Origin: Vibrio cincinnatiensis
GTDB taxonomy: Bacteria > Pseudomonadota > Gammaproteobacteria > Enterobacterales > Vibrionaceae
Length of the DNA: 64,000 nucleotides
NCBI RefSeq assembly: GCF_022113815.1
Contig: NZ_SGOM01000001.1
Coordinates: forward strand, 578,684 to 642,683
Direction: 5' to 3'
Below, piece after piece: positions 37,101 through 45,995 of the stretch (position 1 is the stretch's first letter; each line of letters starts with the position of its first letter). Below the pieces are notes generated by a model. The model ran no database searches, was not told the origin of the DNA, and saw only the letters and a program-made list of their open reading frames with translations. The translations under genes were made by a program, and so were the position numbers.

Positions 37101-37241
37101 GACACTGATCACTGCATTTTGGATCTCTGGAAATTGGCGAACGTTCATATCCATAATAGCTCGTAAGCCTAATAGGAGAATAAACAAGCTCACCACCGAT
37201 GAAAGAATCGGCTTTTGAATAAACTTATCAGTAAAACGCAT
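34167..37241 (-). CDS. RND multidrug efflux permease
   Basis: A 1024-residue proton-driven transporter of the HAE1/AcrB class. Twelve TM segments are expected, with the TM4 proton-relay aspartates in AIGVVVDDAIIMLENIHRH and two large periplasmic loops between TM1-2 and TM7-8. The N-terminus is MRFTDKFIQKPILSSVVSLF. It exports drugs or other amphiphiles from the periplasm/inner membrane. AGGAG lies 5 bases before the ATG, 8 bases after the adaptor stop. No outer-membrane channel gene is present in this operon, so it probably recruits a TolC. V. cholerae has several such pairs (Vex); which one this is I cannot tell. Confidence 0.93.
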   Translation of the reverse strand: MRFTDKFIQKPILSSVVSLFILLLGLRAIMDMNVRQFPEIQNAVISVSTTYVGADADLIQGFITTPLEREIAAAEGIDYLVSTSVAGNSTIEAYLRLDYDPNEALTQIAAQVNKVRSELPENAREPVVTLQVGESVAAMYLSFYSEVLGDNQITDYLVRVVEPQLSTLPGVQRAEILGARTFAMRIWLDSVKMAAYGITGSDVAAALNNNNVLAALGRTKGQMVAIDLTAATDLRDAEGFKQLVIGSDGRSVIRLEDVADVELGAESYESSVSFNGLAATFIGIEVSPDANALDVIELVRQVWDRDIIPQLPQGLSAYIAYDSTEYIENAIDEVVISIVLALAIVVLVIYAFLGSIRSVIIPAVAIPVSLIGTFFLMWLLGFSINLLTLLAMVLAIGVVVDDAIIMLENIHRHIEEGKSRTEAAIQGARELAWPIITMSTTLVAVFLPIGFVGGLTGVLFVEFAFTLAASVILSGVVALTLSPVMCAYILKPHDANNEKEKSLEQWLDKQFERLHHAYQRTLHSLLDSKSVVLTFGSIVLISCYFLFVTSPSELEPAEDQGFVFSILESDSYHTLDALSQATGELNRLVDEVEEVENVFIINGIGGTNSAIAGIVLAPWERRERDTQAVLENNIQPFLTQQPALNSFALVPPSLPSPGGGTPVEFIIGSTQPFEALQEVVQEILGRAMASGRFIFVDSDLKINRPRQTVEVDREKAALMGVSMQQIAADLGSLLSGADTGRFSLDNRSYRVIPQVERKERLNPDQLTNYYTRNKQGELVPLSALVTLTESVQPQALRGFQQLNAVKISGVPRPGVPLGEALNILDTIAEELLPAGFSVDYAGQSRQYKSEGQQLVVTFFFALIVIFLILAAQFESFKNAIIIMVTVPMSVCGALIFTSLGLTSINIYTQVGLLTLVGLIAKHGILIVEFANQLQMEGRSKRDAVEQATAIRLRPILMTTAATVLAMIPLLIATGAGAGSRYAMGLVIASGMTIGTLFTLFVVPAMYLLLAKDINPHVDSLTAQD

Positions 37242-37249
37242 GAAAACTC

Positions 37250-38368
37250 CTACTGATTGTCAGGTGACGGTGCCACGTCAGCACTAGGCTGAACTTGGGA
37301 GTTATCACTAATAATAATCGGAGCACCATTACGTAATTTAAGTAAACCTGAAGTCACGACTCGCTCACCTACCTCCAGCCCTTTTTCGATCACGATAACA
37401 TCTCCACGACGCTCGCCAGTTTGAACAAAACGCTGCTGAACCAACAAGGTGTCATCGTGTTCTTCAACCACAAACACCGAATTACCATAAGGGTTAAATT
37501 GAATGGCCGTTTGCGGAACTAGACTCACGCTAGCAGGATCTCCGGTATTCAACTGCACTCGGGCAAACATTCCAGGGCGCAAAGCGAAATTCTGATTCTC
37601 CAGCGTGGCTTGCACTTCAATGCTTCGGCTCGCTTCTCGTATCGAAGGAGCAATAGCAGTGATTCGTCCAACAAAAGTTTGGTCAGGTACAGAATCGACC
37701 CCAACTTGAACGCTTCCGCCTAATTCAATGTTCGGTAACTGCTGCTCTGGCAAAGTAAAGTTAAGGAAAATCGGTGCGAAAGATTGCAGTGAAACCACCG
37801 TACTACCGGGTGATAACCATTGGCCTAAACTGACTTGCCGAATGCCTGCGACCCCATCAAAAGGGGCTCTAATCGTTTTTTGGGCAATACGAGCTTGTTG
37901 GCTTTCAACCGTGGCCGCCGCTTGCTTCGCTTCACTTTCACGCAAGCGTAACTCCGATTCAGAGACATTTTTCTCTCGATACAAGCGCTGATAACGAGTC
38001 AGTTCTAACTTCGCCAAGTCTTCCACCGCTTGTAACCGTTTTAATTCTGCTTTATCGACCGAATCATCCAATGTAACAAGCAGTGTGCCTTTTTTGATAC
38101 GGATTCCATTGTCAAAATAGATACCAGTAATAATGCCACTGGCTTCTGTGGTGAGATCGGTACTATGAACGGCAGCAAAACTCCCAATCGCACTGACAAA
38201 AGGTTGCCATTCATCGGTCGTCACTTCACTCACCGTCACTGTGACTGGAGGAATCGGCATATTGTCAAAAAATTGATTCATAAAATAGTTACCGACCGCT
38301 TTGTAGGCAAAAATGCCACCAAAAATCAGCGTACTGACGATTAACATCAGGATCATGCGTTTTAACAT
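37250..38368 (-). CDS. RND efflux periplasmic adaptor
   Basis: A 372-residue adaptor with an N-terminal membrane anchor (LKRMILMLIVSTLIFGGIFA). A lipoyl domain (AVHSTDLTTEASGIITGIYF with RIKKGTLLVTLDD), a coiled-coil hairpin (residues ~115-160), the second lipoyl half (TIRAPFDGVAGIRQVSLGQW) and a beta barrel (LRPGMFARVQL) follow. It bridges the RND permease and an outer-membrane channel. The ATG at 38368 is chosen since AAGGAG lies 5 bases upstream; the open frame extends to 38467 without support. First gene of the pair. Confidence 0.92.
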   Translation of the reverse strand: MLKRMILMLIVSTLIFGGIFAYKAVGNYFMNQFFDNMPIPPVTVTVSEVTTDEWQPFVSAIGSFAAVHSTDLTTEASGIITGIYFDNGIRIKKGTLLVTLDDSVDKAELKRLQAVEDLAKLELTRYQRLYREKNVSESELRLRESEAKQAAATVESQQARIAQKTIRAPFDGVAGIRQVSLGQWLSPGSTVVSLQSFAPIFLNFTLPEQQLPNIELGGSVQVGVDSVPDQTFVGRITAIAPSIREASRSIEVQATLENQNFALRPGMFARVQLNTGDPASVSLVPQTAIQFNPYGNSVFVVEEHDDTLLVQQRFVQTGERRGDVIVIEKGLEVGERVVTSGLLKLRNGAPIIISDNSQVQPSADVAPSPDNQ

Positions 38369-38557
38369 GAAAACTCCTTGCTGGTTGATCCTTAAATGAA
38401 ATAACAAAAAGTAATGAAAATCAGGAGACATTTCTAATCCTAATTCCAATACCGTTACCTTGCTCAAAATAACGTCATAATGTCACAATAATAAAGCGAA
38501 AAGTGCTGAAAAGATGATTTTCAAAAAACCTTATGTCACTACCATTTTATGCGTCAA

Positions 38558-38580
38558 ATATGAAAAAGGTTCTTTCATAT
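38558..38580. repeat. Inverted repeat upstream of the RND operon
   Basis: ATATGAAA (38558-38565) and TTTCATAT (38573-38580) are perfect 8-base arms with a 7-base spacer, about 190 bases upstream of the adaptor start. It is operator-like, but no regulator gene is adjacent. Confidence 0.35.
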
Positions 38581-38743
38581 CCAAAACTTTTCCCTGTGCC
38601 AAACCATCATAGTGTTGAATAAATAAAAAAGCATGAACAGACATCAAGAAATAACTTATGGTTATCATTCACAGTACGTTTTACGCCATAGTACAGAGCT
38701 TCTCTAGCGCTCTTTTCAGACAGCAATAAAGCGATCATTTGAT

Positions 38744-38772
38744 AAAAAAAGCCACCTCAAGAGTAAGGTGGC
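38744..38772 (-). terminator. Strong minus-strand terminator distal to btuD
   Basis: GCCACCT (38751-38757) pairs with AGGTGGC (38766-38772), with the run of seven A at 38744-38750 giving a seven-U tail on the minus strand. It is a textbook intrinsic terminator, about 170 bases beyond the btuD stop. Confidence 0.85.
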
Positions 38773-38941
38773 GAATGTGACTATAAAAGCCTAACAAGAA
38801 CGAGAATGTATCGCTAAGAGTAATGCGATTGGTGTGCCAATATTGGGGAGAAATTAACCGATTGATTTTTAAATGAAAATATTCTATCAACTTCCAATAA
38901 ATTCATCACACTGCCCAACAAATGGGCTTAATGCACCAAAA

Positions 38942-39697
38942 TCACTCAAACAGAAGGTAGGCTCGCCCCTGCCAATCCACTCGCTTCACTGAGGTTTGAA
39001 AAACGCCCGCAAGGTTCTCTTCCGTTAATACATGAAGTGCGGGACCAAAGGCATGCATAATGCCCTTATCAAGCAATAACACTTGATCGGCATGATGAAG
39101 TGAACGATTTAGATCATGATTAGACATCATAACCGTAATACCTTGATTCGCGATCCGCTGAATCAAAGTATAGAGTAACTGTTCCTGAGCAATATCGAGC
39201 GGAGCAGCAGGCTCATCAAGAATCAACACTTGACCATCAAGATTAAGCGTTGGCCAAATCTGTAAACAACTACCGGCAAGGCGTACACGCTGCCATTCTC
39301 CACCAGATAAAGAATGGATGGTGCGATGAAGTTTGTCACCTAAATTGAGCAAGCTGCAGATTTCATTCAGTGCGATCGTAACCTCTGAATCGTGATGATG
39401 CTTACCCTGGGGAAGAGATAAAGCGAGGTATTGAAAAACATCCAAATTAAAAGCGGGTTTATCACTTTGTGATAGATAAGCTCGTCGTAGTGCAAGCTCC
39501 GAGAAAGAAAGCTGAGAAAGAGGAGTTTGGTTAAGCATAACCTCTCCTTGGCTTTCCAATACGCCAGCCACAGCTGCTAATAACGTACTTTTTCCACTGC
39601 CATTAGGGCCAACCACATGTAAAATTTCACCCTTTTTGCACTGAAAAGAAAGGGGAAGTAAGCGTGTTCCAACCTGTAAACCGTTAATTTGAATCAT
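38942..39697 (-). CDS. btuD: Vitamin B12 ABC transporter ATPase BtuD
   Basis: A 251-residue ATPase with Walker [10 protein letters not shown] (residues ~34-42), Q-loop YLSQSD, signature [13 protein letters not shown], Walker [12 protein letters not shown] and switch histidine MSNHDLN. The signature sequence [12 protein letters not shown] is typical of BtuD. It powers cobalamin import through BtuC. Its start overlaps the end of btuC by 14 bases, so the two are coupled. btuF and btuB are not in this window. Confidence 0.92.
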   Translation of the reverse strand: MIQINGLQVGTRLLPLSFQCKKGEILHVVGPNGSGKSTLLAAVAGVLESQGEVMLNQTPLSQLSFSELALRRAYLSQSDKPAFNLDVFQYLALSLPQGKHHHDSEVTIALNEICSLLNLGDKLHRTIHSLSGGEWQRVRLAGSCLQIWPTLNLDGQVLILDEPAAPLDIAQEQLLYTLIQRIANQGITVMMSNHDLNRSLHHADQVLLLDKGIMHAFGPALHVLTEENLAGVFQTSVKRVDWQGRAYLLFE

Positions 39698-40679
39698 GGT
39701 TTTTTATCAACATCCAGATAAAGATTGGCGCACCTAACGTAGTAGTGACGACGCCGAGTGGCAGTTCAGCCCCCTCTAACATCAGGCGTGCCACAATATC
39801 AGAAAAAACCAGCAGTAAAGCTCCGCCAATCGCGGCAAGGGGAAGCAACATTCGATTTTCACTGCCTAAAAGTAAACGCAAGAAATGAGGAACAACGAGA
39901 CCAACAAAGCCAATTACACCACCAAGCGCTACACTCACCCCCACTAAAATCGCCACAGAAAAAATCAGCTTCCAGCGTAAATTCAGCACATCAATACCAA
40001 GCTGTTTAGCATGCCCCTCACCTAGCATCAGTTTATCCAGTTTAGCGCCTTGAAACATCAGCCACACCATCACCGGTAATGCGAAAAGCGACAGGCTGTG
40101 CTGATACCAACTAACACCACTGACGCTACCCATGAGCCAATACATTAACTGTCTTAAATTTAAGTTGTTACTAAAATAAAAGGCCCAAGTCACTGCCGCA
40201 CTAGACAAAATGCCAAGTGCAACACCAACCAATAATAGGCGCGTCGTACTTAGATGCATGGTTTTTGCTAAAAGAACAAGCAATAAAGTAAACAGTAAGC
40301 AGCCGATGACGGCGGCAATCATAAAGATCGGCGGAGTCGCCAATAAGGGAAAAAAGAAGAGTACGACAACCATGGCGACACTCGCACCGCCAGAAATACC
40401 CAGAATGCCCGGTTCTGCCAGCACATTACCCAGTAAAACTTGTAAAGTCGCCCCCGATAGCGCTAATGCGCTACCTATCAAGATAACAGCAAATAAACGC
40501 GGTAATCTTAATTCAAAAACGACCTGTTGTTCTAAAGGAGTATGGGAAGTCCATGGCCAAATCCAAACCTCACCCACCATGGTATAAACAACGCTACTGA
40601 TTAGTAAGGCACATAACATCAGCCATGAAGCATGATGCCAGCGGCGCTGTTTTTGTTGGATGAGCTGACTAAATTGCAT
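39684..40679 (-). CDS. btuC: Vitamin B12 ABC transporter permease BtuC
   Basis: A 331-residue FecCD-family permease with about ten TM segments. Family stretches include [29 protein letters not shown] near residue 60, [18 protein letters not shown] and the coupling loop [23 protein letters not shown]. It imports cobalamin from the periplasmic protein BtuF. The ribosome binding site is weak. Upstream gene of btuC-btuD; the neighbouring cob genes use the imported corrinoids. No cobalamin riboswitch was recognised in the short 5' region. Confidence 0.92.
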   Translation of the reverse strand: MQFSQLIQQKQRRWHHASWLMLCALLISSVVYTMVGEVWIWPWTSHTPLEQQVVFELRLPRLFAVILIGSALALSGATLQVLLGNVLAEPGILGISGGASVAMVVVLFFFPLLATPPIFMIAAVIGCLLFTLLLVLLAKTMHLSTTRLLLVGVALGILSSAAVTWAFYFSNNLNLRQLMYWLMGSVSGVSWYQHSLSLFALPVMVWLMFQGAKLDKLMLGEGHAKQLGIDVLNLRWKLIFSVAILVGVSVALGGVIGFVGLVVPHFLRLLLGSENRMLLPLAAIGGALLLVFSDIVARLMLEGAELPLGVVTTTLGAPIFIWMLIKNHDSN

Positions 40680-40750
40680 TGAGAGATCAAAGGCTTTGAT
40701 GAGAATGGGTTAACCTTACCGTCATCACAGGCCAAGCTCAAGAGATTTAC

Positions 40751-41779
40751 TTAGTCGTAGACTAATTGATCCTCTTCATAGCGAGTATCCACTTTACACA
40801 CCATCAAGGCAGCTCGCTGACCAATGGCAACATGACGGTTAGGAAATACTACCGCTTCCCCTTCATTCTTCGCCATTAACGGTTTATCCCCATCGTGCCC
40901 AAACACTTCACCATGCATAAAGGCTGTAAAATTCTCAACGTCTTCACCAAAACGGAAATCAAAATCATCATGCATACGCACAATGGTTCGACTGACTCGG
41001 TAAATAACGGGTTTCTTAGGCAAATGCTCAGGTGTTTCCCTTGAAACAAGATCGCGCAGCGCAAGATCAAAAGCAACCAAACGAGAAAGATCGTTCTCTC
41101 CCAATCGAGCCGTTCGACCCAATTCAATGGTCATGGCTTGCGCAGCAAAATATTCCGCACTAAACCAACTAAACGTACTTGATGGAGCATTAGAAAGCAT
41201 GACGGCTTCAATATGTGCTTGTTCAATAAAATGCATTAATGCTCGGCTACGCACTGGGTGGCGAGTTTTGGGACTGACGGCAAAAGAATAGTGCTTAGAT
41301 TGACGAATCGCGCAGTGTAGGTCCAAATGCCAGCGTAGCACTGGGGCCGTTCCCACATAGAACTCTGCCACCACTTTCTTTAAATGCTCAGCAATCGAGT
41401 ATTCTTGGGTATTAGGGTGCGGCTTATCATCGAACAGGCGGTTCAGGTTCTCTTCAATAAAGCGAGTATGTTTTTGCATTGCTGCTGGGTGAGCAAAAAT
41501 AAATAGACAACGTTCTTTAACCGTTTGAAAACCGCTTAGAATATCTTCCAGCAGTTTATCCACTAATTCCATCGGGGCGGTTTCATCACCATGAATACCA
41601 CAAGAGATAACAATGTGTTTCGTTTGTGCATTGTTCTGTGCAGGCACAACTTCAACCAAACCACGTTCATGTAACTTAACCGTTACACCCGAAAGTGTGG
41701 TGACCTCACCACGTAAAACTGGCTGCTCAAGATCAAGACTGTCGAAAAGAAAAGATTGGCGAAATAGTGACTTCGTCAT
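40751..41779 (-). CDS. astE: Succinylglutamate desuccinylase AstE
   Basis: A 342-residue zinc hydrolase of the AstE/aspartoacylase family that splits N-succinylglutamate to succinate and glutamate, last step of arginine succinyltransferase degradation. Zinc ligands are in SCGIHGDETAP (H and E) and the histidine of WHLDLHCAIR; the catalytic glutamate lies in AQAMTIELGRTA. AAAGGAG precedes the ATG. astA, astB, astC and astD are not adjacent, so astE is detached from the rest of its pathway here. Flanked by the two B12-related groups. Confidence 0.92.
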   Translation of the reverse strand: MTKSLFRQSFLFDSLDLEQPVLRGEVTTLSGVTVKLHERGLVEVVPAQNNAQTKHIVISCGIHGDETAPMELVDKLLEDILSGFQTVKERCLFIFAHPAAMQKHTRFIEENLNRLFDDKPHPNTQEYSIAEHLKKVVAEFYVGTAPVLRWHLDLHCAIRQSKHYSFAVSPKTRHPVRSRALMHFIEQAHIEAVMLSNAPSSTFSWFSAEYFAAQAMTIELGRTARLGENDLSRLVAFDLALRDLVSRETPEHLPKKPVIYRVSRTIVRMHDDFDFRFGEDVENFTAFMHGEVFGHDGDKPLMAKNEGEAVVFPNRHVAIGQRAALMVCKVDTRYEEDQLVYD

Positions 41780-41949
41780 GCGCTACTCCTTTATTGCACA
41801 GCGGTATGGTAAAGAATTGTTCAGCCAATTTATGTTGGGAGGATCGCACTTATCAAGACAAAAGCTATTTATTCATAGATTTATGAACAATAAATACAGT
41901 CCGTCTAACAGCGCAAATTCTACCACTAACTGTGGCGAATACTCTATAA

Positions 41950-42573
41950 CTACCTTTTAGTTATTATGGATGCCAATGGTAATGGAACACCAATATAGTT
42001 GACCATTACCTGCGGAGGATCCGTCGGGTAAATGGTTAACTGAGTTATTGATTGATTGGCAATCGACAGTGAGGAATACCAGCGTGGATTTTGCCAATTG
42101 AGCTGTAAAATGTCTGCCAATAATAGACGGATGGTTCCGCCATGTAAGATCATCAAACAATCTTTATCACACTGATGCAACCAACGGTGCCAAGCGTTAC
42201 TCACTCGCTGATAGGCCTCGAATAGCGGCTCTGCTCCGGGCAAAGGATGATTGACTGGATCTTGCCAAAACGCCTCTAAACAAGGCCAATGGAGAGATAA
42301 TTCATCAAAGGTTTTTCCATCAAACTCACCAAAATCAAGTTCTTGAAATGCAGGCTCAATTATCACCTCCAACTCTGGCCTCAGAGCTTTAAGTTGTACC
42401 GATAAATCAGCGCAGCGGCGCAGCGGTGAAGTCACGACCGTCGCAAATGATAAGGACTTAAGCTGTTCTGCAATCGCTTGCTGCGTTTTATCCGCTACAG
42501 CGACATCCGTTCGCCCATTCAAAGCAGCAGGTCCTACCGTTTTCCCATGGCGAAGCAGATAGAGAGAAATCAT
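41950..42573 (-). CDS. cobC: Histidine phosphatase, alpha-ribazole phosphatase CobC
   Basis: A 207-residue phosphoglycerate-mutase-like phosphatase with the catalytic LRHGKT at residues ~7-12, the second-half ILHGGTIRLLL with the second histidine, and ELDFGEFDGKTFDEL. In the cob context it removes the 5'-phosphate of alpha-ribazole phosphate (or of adenosylcobalamin phosphate). ATG 42573 is chosen since AAAGGAAAA precedes it; it overlaps the cobU stop by one base. Last gene of cobTSUC. Confidence 0.88.
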   Translation of the reverse strand: MISLYLLRHGKTVGPAALNGRTDVAVADKTQQAIAEQLKSLSFATVVTSPLRRCADLSVQLKALRPELEVIIEPAFQELDFGEFDGKTFDELSLHWPCLEAFWQDPVNHPLPGAEPLFEAYQRVSNAWHRWLHQCDKDCLMILHGGTIRLLLADILQLNWQNPRWYSSLSIANQSITQLTIYPTDPPQVMVNYIGVPLPLASIITKR

Positions 42574-43118
42574 CAACCGTTTTCCTTTAATATGAGAGGA
42601 AGCCCCGCACAAATAAAGACGACTCGCTGAGCCACTTTAGCAATGGCTTGATTCATCCAACCAGCGTAATCCACAAACAAACGTGAAGCTTCGCCGAGTG
42701 GTACAATCCCCATTCCTACTTCATTAGAAACAAGCACAACTCTTGCCTTGCTGCACGTGAGTGCCACCAGTAATTGTTCTAACTGTTGCTCTATCTGTTT
42801 TTTGTTCAGTACCTGCCCATCATTATAAATCACATTGTTAAGCCATAAGGTCAGGCAATCAACCAGCACAATATCATGCTCACGAAACTGGGTGAATAAT
42901 TGCGCCAAAGCGAGAGGTTCTTCATGTTCTAACCAACCTTGACCACGTTGCTGCTGATGATGTGCGATACGTGCTTGCATCTCCAAATCACAGGCGGTTG
43001 CTGTTGCCACATAATGAAGTTGAGAGGAGGGACTCTCAGCAAGCCACAATTGAGCTTGCTGCTCTGCATAATGGGACTTACCACTTCTTGCCCCACCTAA
43101 GATCAGTTGAATAGCCAC
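42573..43118 (-). CDS. cobU: Adenosylcobinamide kinase / guanylyltransferase CobU
   Basis: A 181-residue bifunctional enzyme that phosphorylates adenosylcobinamide and then attaches GMP. The P-loop [15 protein letters not shown] is at the N-terminus, followed by the guanylate-accepting histidine region ([19 protein letters not shown]), the DCLTLWLNN motif and [11 protein letters not shown]. No ATG starts the domain; GTG at 43118 fits, with AGGA 8 bases upstream. It overlaps cobS by 16 bases. The longer frame to 43250 is not supported. Confidence 0.9.
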   Translation of the reverse strand: MAIQLILGGARSGKSHYAEQQAQLWLAESPSSQLHYVATATACDLEMQARIAHHQQQRGQGWLEHEEPLALAQLFTQFREHDIVLVDCLTLWLNNVIYNDGQVLNKKQIEQQLEQLLVALTCSKARVVLVSNEVGMGIVPLGEASRLFVDYAGWMNQAIAKVAQRVVFICAGLPLILKENG

Positions 43119-43915
43119 TGTACACGTCCTAACACTTGAATACCTTGCTGCCAATAAGCAATCAACAGTAAATAAATAGCTAGCTCCATAATCTGTTGCG
43201 CTGCGCCTAAGCAGTCTCCGGTAAATCCGCCCAGCTGCTTGGTTAACCAAGCCTTAAAACCCACTCGGAATAACCCGGTTAACAAAAGCAGCCCAATAAA
43301 CACTTCGACGCTAAACCAGAATGCAGGAAACACTCCAGTAATCAACAATATCGCCAACTCGCTACGACTTTGGCGGCTGGCAAGAGGCTTGCTTTTACTG
43401 CTGTCTGGATCACTCACATAAGGCAAATCATAAATAAAGCTCGCGGCTACCGCTCGGCTTAAGGTATACCCCAGCAACCAAACGGGCACTAACGACATCC
43501 AAGAGTCCAAGGAAGAGAGAAACAAATATTTCCCCAACAATGCCATGATTAATGCGGTTGCACCATAAGTCCCGATGCGGCTATCTTTCATGATGAGTAG
43601 CCGCCGCTCAATGGTCATTCCACCACCAATGCCGTCAACCATATCGGTTAACCCATCTTCATGAAAAGCACCCGTCAATAATAAGCTCATGAGCATAGTT
43701 AAAAATAGGCTAATGTGGCTAGGTAACACCCCACTTAACACCGTGAAAGTCAAAGCACATAAGCTGCCGAGTAACAGCCCAACCAAGGCGAAATATCGCC
43801 CCGCTTGATTCATCCGTTCTACACTGTAAGGCAAAGATTTCGGCACGGGCAGACGGGAAAAAAAACTGACCGCTAATAAAAAGAGCTGCCACTGATATTG
43901 CACTCGGCAAAACAT
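43103..43915 (-). CDS. cobS: Adenosylcobinamide-GDP ribazoletransferase CobS
   Basis: A 270-residue integral membrane enzyme that joins adenosylcobinamide-GDP with alpha-ribazole to form the cobalamin (phosphate). The acidic motif [18 protein letters not shown] near residue 85, followed by DSRIGTYGA, is characteristic, and about six hydrophobic segments are seen. Its ATG overlaps the cobT stop codon by one base, so translation is coupled to cobT. Confidence 0.93.
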   Translation of the reverse strand: MFCRVQYQWQLFLLAVSFFSRLPVPKSLPYSVERMNQAGRYFALVGLLLGSLCALTFTVLSGVLPSHISLFLTMLMSLLLTGAFHEDGLTDMVDGIGGGMTIERRLLIMKDSRIGTYGATALIMALLGKYLFLSSLDSWMSLVPVWLLGYTLSRAVAASFIYDLPYVSDPDSSKSKPLASRQSRSELAILLITGVFPAFWFSVEVFIGLLLLTGLFRVGFKAWLTKQLGGFTGDCLGAAQQIMELAIYLLLIAYWQQGIQVLGRVQWLFN

Positions 43916-44979
43916 TACACTGTCACTCCGGCTTGCTCAAAGCTGGCCATCGTATTGTAAAATTCTGCGGTGGCACGAAGAAGAGGCACGGCCAATACCG
44001 CCCCCGTTCCTTCCCCTAACCGCAGTCCTAAATCCAACAAGGGTCTCGCCTCAAGCAGTTGTAACACCGCTTGATGTCCTGATTCATGAGAGCGATGAGC
44101 AAAAATCATGTAATCTCGACAGCTAGGGTTAAGTAAAGTGGTAACATACGCCGCCACCGTCGCAATAAACCCGTCCACAATGACAGGAGTATTGTGCTGA
44201 GCAGCGGCTAAAAATCCACCGACCATTTGCACAATCTCAAATCCCCCCAGTTCTGCAAGCACCAGCTTAGGTTCTTGTTTAGGATCACCCATTGCTTCTT
44301 GACAACGTAATACAGCTTGATGAATAAGCATTTGTTTTTTCTGAAATTGTTCCGATGATATTCCGGTCCCCTTCCCTACACAGATTTCACTCGGTAGCCC
44401 TGATAATGCAGCCAATAATGCAGCTGCACTGCTGGTATTAGCAATGCCCATTTCACCAAACATAACAAGGTTGGAACCAGAATGAATCACCTTTGTCACT
44501 AACTGCTGCCCATATTCTAGCCCTTGCTCGACTTGTTGAGGCGTCATCGCCGCTTGCTGAACAAAATTCTGGGTTCTTGCGCCTAAGCGCTGTACCACCA
44601 AGTGAGGATGAGCAGTTTCAATAGGGAGTAATATGCCACAATCTACCACTGTTATCTGTACTTGGTTAGCTCGACAAAAACAGTTAATCGCCGCACCACC
44701 CGAGAGAAAATTCATTACCATTTGGTGAGTAACGTCACTGGGCGCAATACTCACGCCTTCGTCAGCAATCCCATGGTCGCCAGCAAAAACAACCACGTTC
44801 GGGTTATTTAGGGTGATGGATTCTGCGGCTTGCGTTTGTCCTTGGCTCTGAATGAGTGCCAACTGATAAGCAAGGGATTCCAGATTACCCAGTGCTCCTA
44901 AAGGCTTGGTTTTTTGGTCAATACGCTGAGTGATCTGATGATGAAATGAAAGATCTAACTGTTTGAAAAGGTAAGACAT
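43915..44979 (-). CDS. cobT: Nicotinate-nucleotide:dimethylbenzimidazole phosphoribosyltransferase CobT
   Basis: A 354-residue cytoplasmic enzyme that makes alpha-ribazole phosphate from the lower-ligand base and nicotinate mononucleotide. Family motifs include [13 protein letters not shown] near the N-terminus, [33 protein letters not shown], and the catalytic glutamate region [12 protein letters not shown] near residue 317. CTTAGGGATT precedes the ATG. First gene of the cobT-cobS-cobU-cobC run, all overlapping by 1-16 bases. The 5' region is too short for, and shows no clear core of, a cobalamin riboswitch. Confidence 0.94.
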   Translation of the reverse strand: MSYLFKQLDLSFHHQITQRIDQKTKPLGALGNLESLAYQLALIQSQGQTQAAESITLNNPNVVVFAGDHGIADEGVSIAPSDVTHQMVMNFLSGGAAINCFCRANQVQITVVDCGILLPIETAHPHLVVQRLGARTQNFVQQAAMTPQQVEQGLEYGQQLVTKVIHSGSNLVMFGEMGIANTSSAAALLAALSGLPSEICVGKGTGISSEQFQKKQMLIHQAVLRCQEAMGDPKQEPKLVLAELGGFEIVQMVGGFLAAAQHNTPVIVDGFIATVAAYVTTLLNPSCRDYMIFAHRSHESGHQAVLQLLEARPLLDLGLRLGEGTGAVLAVPLLRATAEFYNTMASFEQAGVTV

Positions 44980-45139
44980 TGCTAATCCCTAAGCCGAAAT
45001 AAAATCAGTGGGAGCAGTCTACTCGTTATCCTTTGATGATGCTACGCTTTGTCCATCACAATCTTTACTTAACAAACCCGCGTGAGCTTTCATTCATGCT
45101 ATGCTCCTACTCTCATCGATTCAGTGGCGAGACAAGAAG

Positions 45140-45829
45140 ATGAATTCATCGATTCGCAACCCCATTGTTATAGTGGCTGGAGCTTCCGGTTTAGTTGGAT
45201 CCTGCGTGATGCAACGCCTGCTCGCACAACCGGCTATCCAGAGAGTCTATTCTCTTACACGACATTCTTCTGGGCTTCCACATCCCAAGTTAACCGAATG
45301 GATTGATGCACAACTGAATATTACTCAGTGGGATGATGACCAGCCTCGCCCAACCTATGGAGTGATCGCTTTAGGTACAACCCTCAAACAAGCCGGTTCA
45401 AAGCAAGCATTAGAAAAAATCGATTTTGATTTAGTCTGTCAAGTCGCTCAAACCATGAAGATGTTAGGTGTGACTCGATTAGCCGTCGTGTCCAGTTATG
45501 GCGCAAATCCCACATCACGCTCACACTATCTACGTTGTAAAGGCCGAATGGAAGAAGCAATCCGCCGGCAAGGGTTTGAACATGTCACCTTTGTTCGCCC
45601 AGGACCGCTGAAAGGTCAGCGAAAAACACCAAGGCTGGACGAAATTTGGCTACAACGCGTCATGATTCTCGGACAATGTTTCTTATTTGGTCGGCTCAAA
45701 AACCTGATTCCGATCGAAGCGGATCGAGTTGCTCAGGCCATGTTGTATCAATTATTTGACTATTCCGAACAACGCATCTCTCTTTTACATTCACAAGACA
45801 TCCATCAAATGTTGAAGAAATATCAATAA
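45140..45829 (+). CDS. NAD(P)-binding Rossmann-fold protein (atypical SDR)
   Basis: A 229-residue protein with the nucleotide loop VAGASGLVGSCV near the N-terminus and the atypical short-chain dehydrogenase pattern (GVIALGTTLKQAGS, RLAVVSSYGAN, YLRCKGRMEEAI, FVRPGPLKGQR). It resembles HTATIP2/oxidoreductase-like SDRs, which often lack the full catalytic triad; YLRCK may supply Tyr and Lys. The substrate is unknown. The ATG at 45140 is chosen at the beginning of the Rossmann strand; the upstream frame to 45101 is not supported. It is divergent from cobT. Confidence 0.82.
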   Translation: MNSSIRNPIVIVAGASGLVGSCVMQRLLAQPAIQRVYSLTRHSSGLPHPKLTEWIDAQLNITQWDDDQPRPTYGVIALGTTLKQAGSKQALEKIDFDLVCQVAQTMKMLGVTRLAVVSSYGANPTSRSHYLRCKGRMEEAIRRQGFEHVTFVRPGPLKGQRKTPRLDEIWLQRVMILGQCFLFGRLKNLIPIEADRVAQAMLYQLFDYSEQRISLLHSQDIHQMLKKYQ

Positions 45830-45995
45830 AACGAACAATTCACCAGCAAAATGTTGTTTGGATAAACAAATCGTTCAGTTAGATAACCATTTGTTCTAAA
45901 TCATACTGTTTTTTTCTTTTTCATATAAACCTTGAAGCGGTATCCTGCCTTCGTTTTCCATTCTTTACTCTTACCCCATTTTAAGGATGTTTATT

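Larger units (their letters stand above)
38369..38941. other. Long intergenic region between the RND operon and btuD
   Basis: About 570 bases without a supported gene. The left part holds the RND promoter and an inverted repeat ATATGAAA/TTTCATAT at 38558-38580. A sequence at 38654-38672 matches the 19-base Fur box at 13 positions on the minus strand. A strong minus-strand terminator lies at 38744-38772. The 170 bases between btuD and that terminator are unassigned: a long btuD 3' UTR or a small RNA. Confidence 0.45.

Noticed and set aside
44980..45139. Cobalamin riboswitch upstream of cobT
   Set aside because: The space is too short and only a B12-box-like fragment is seen, without the conserved core.
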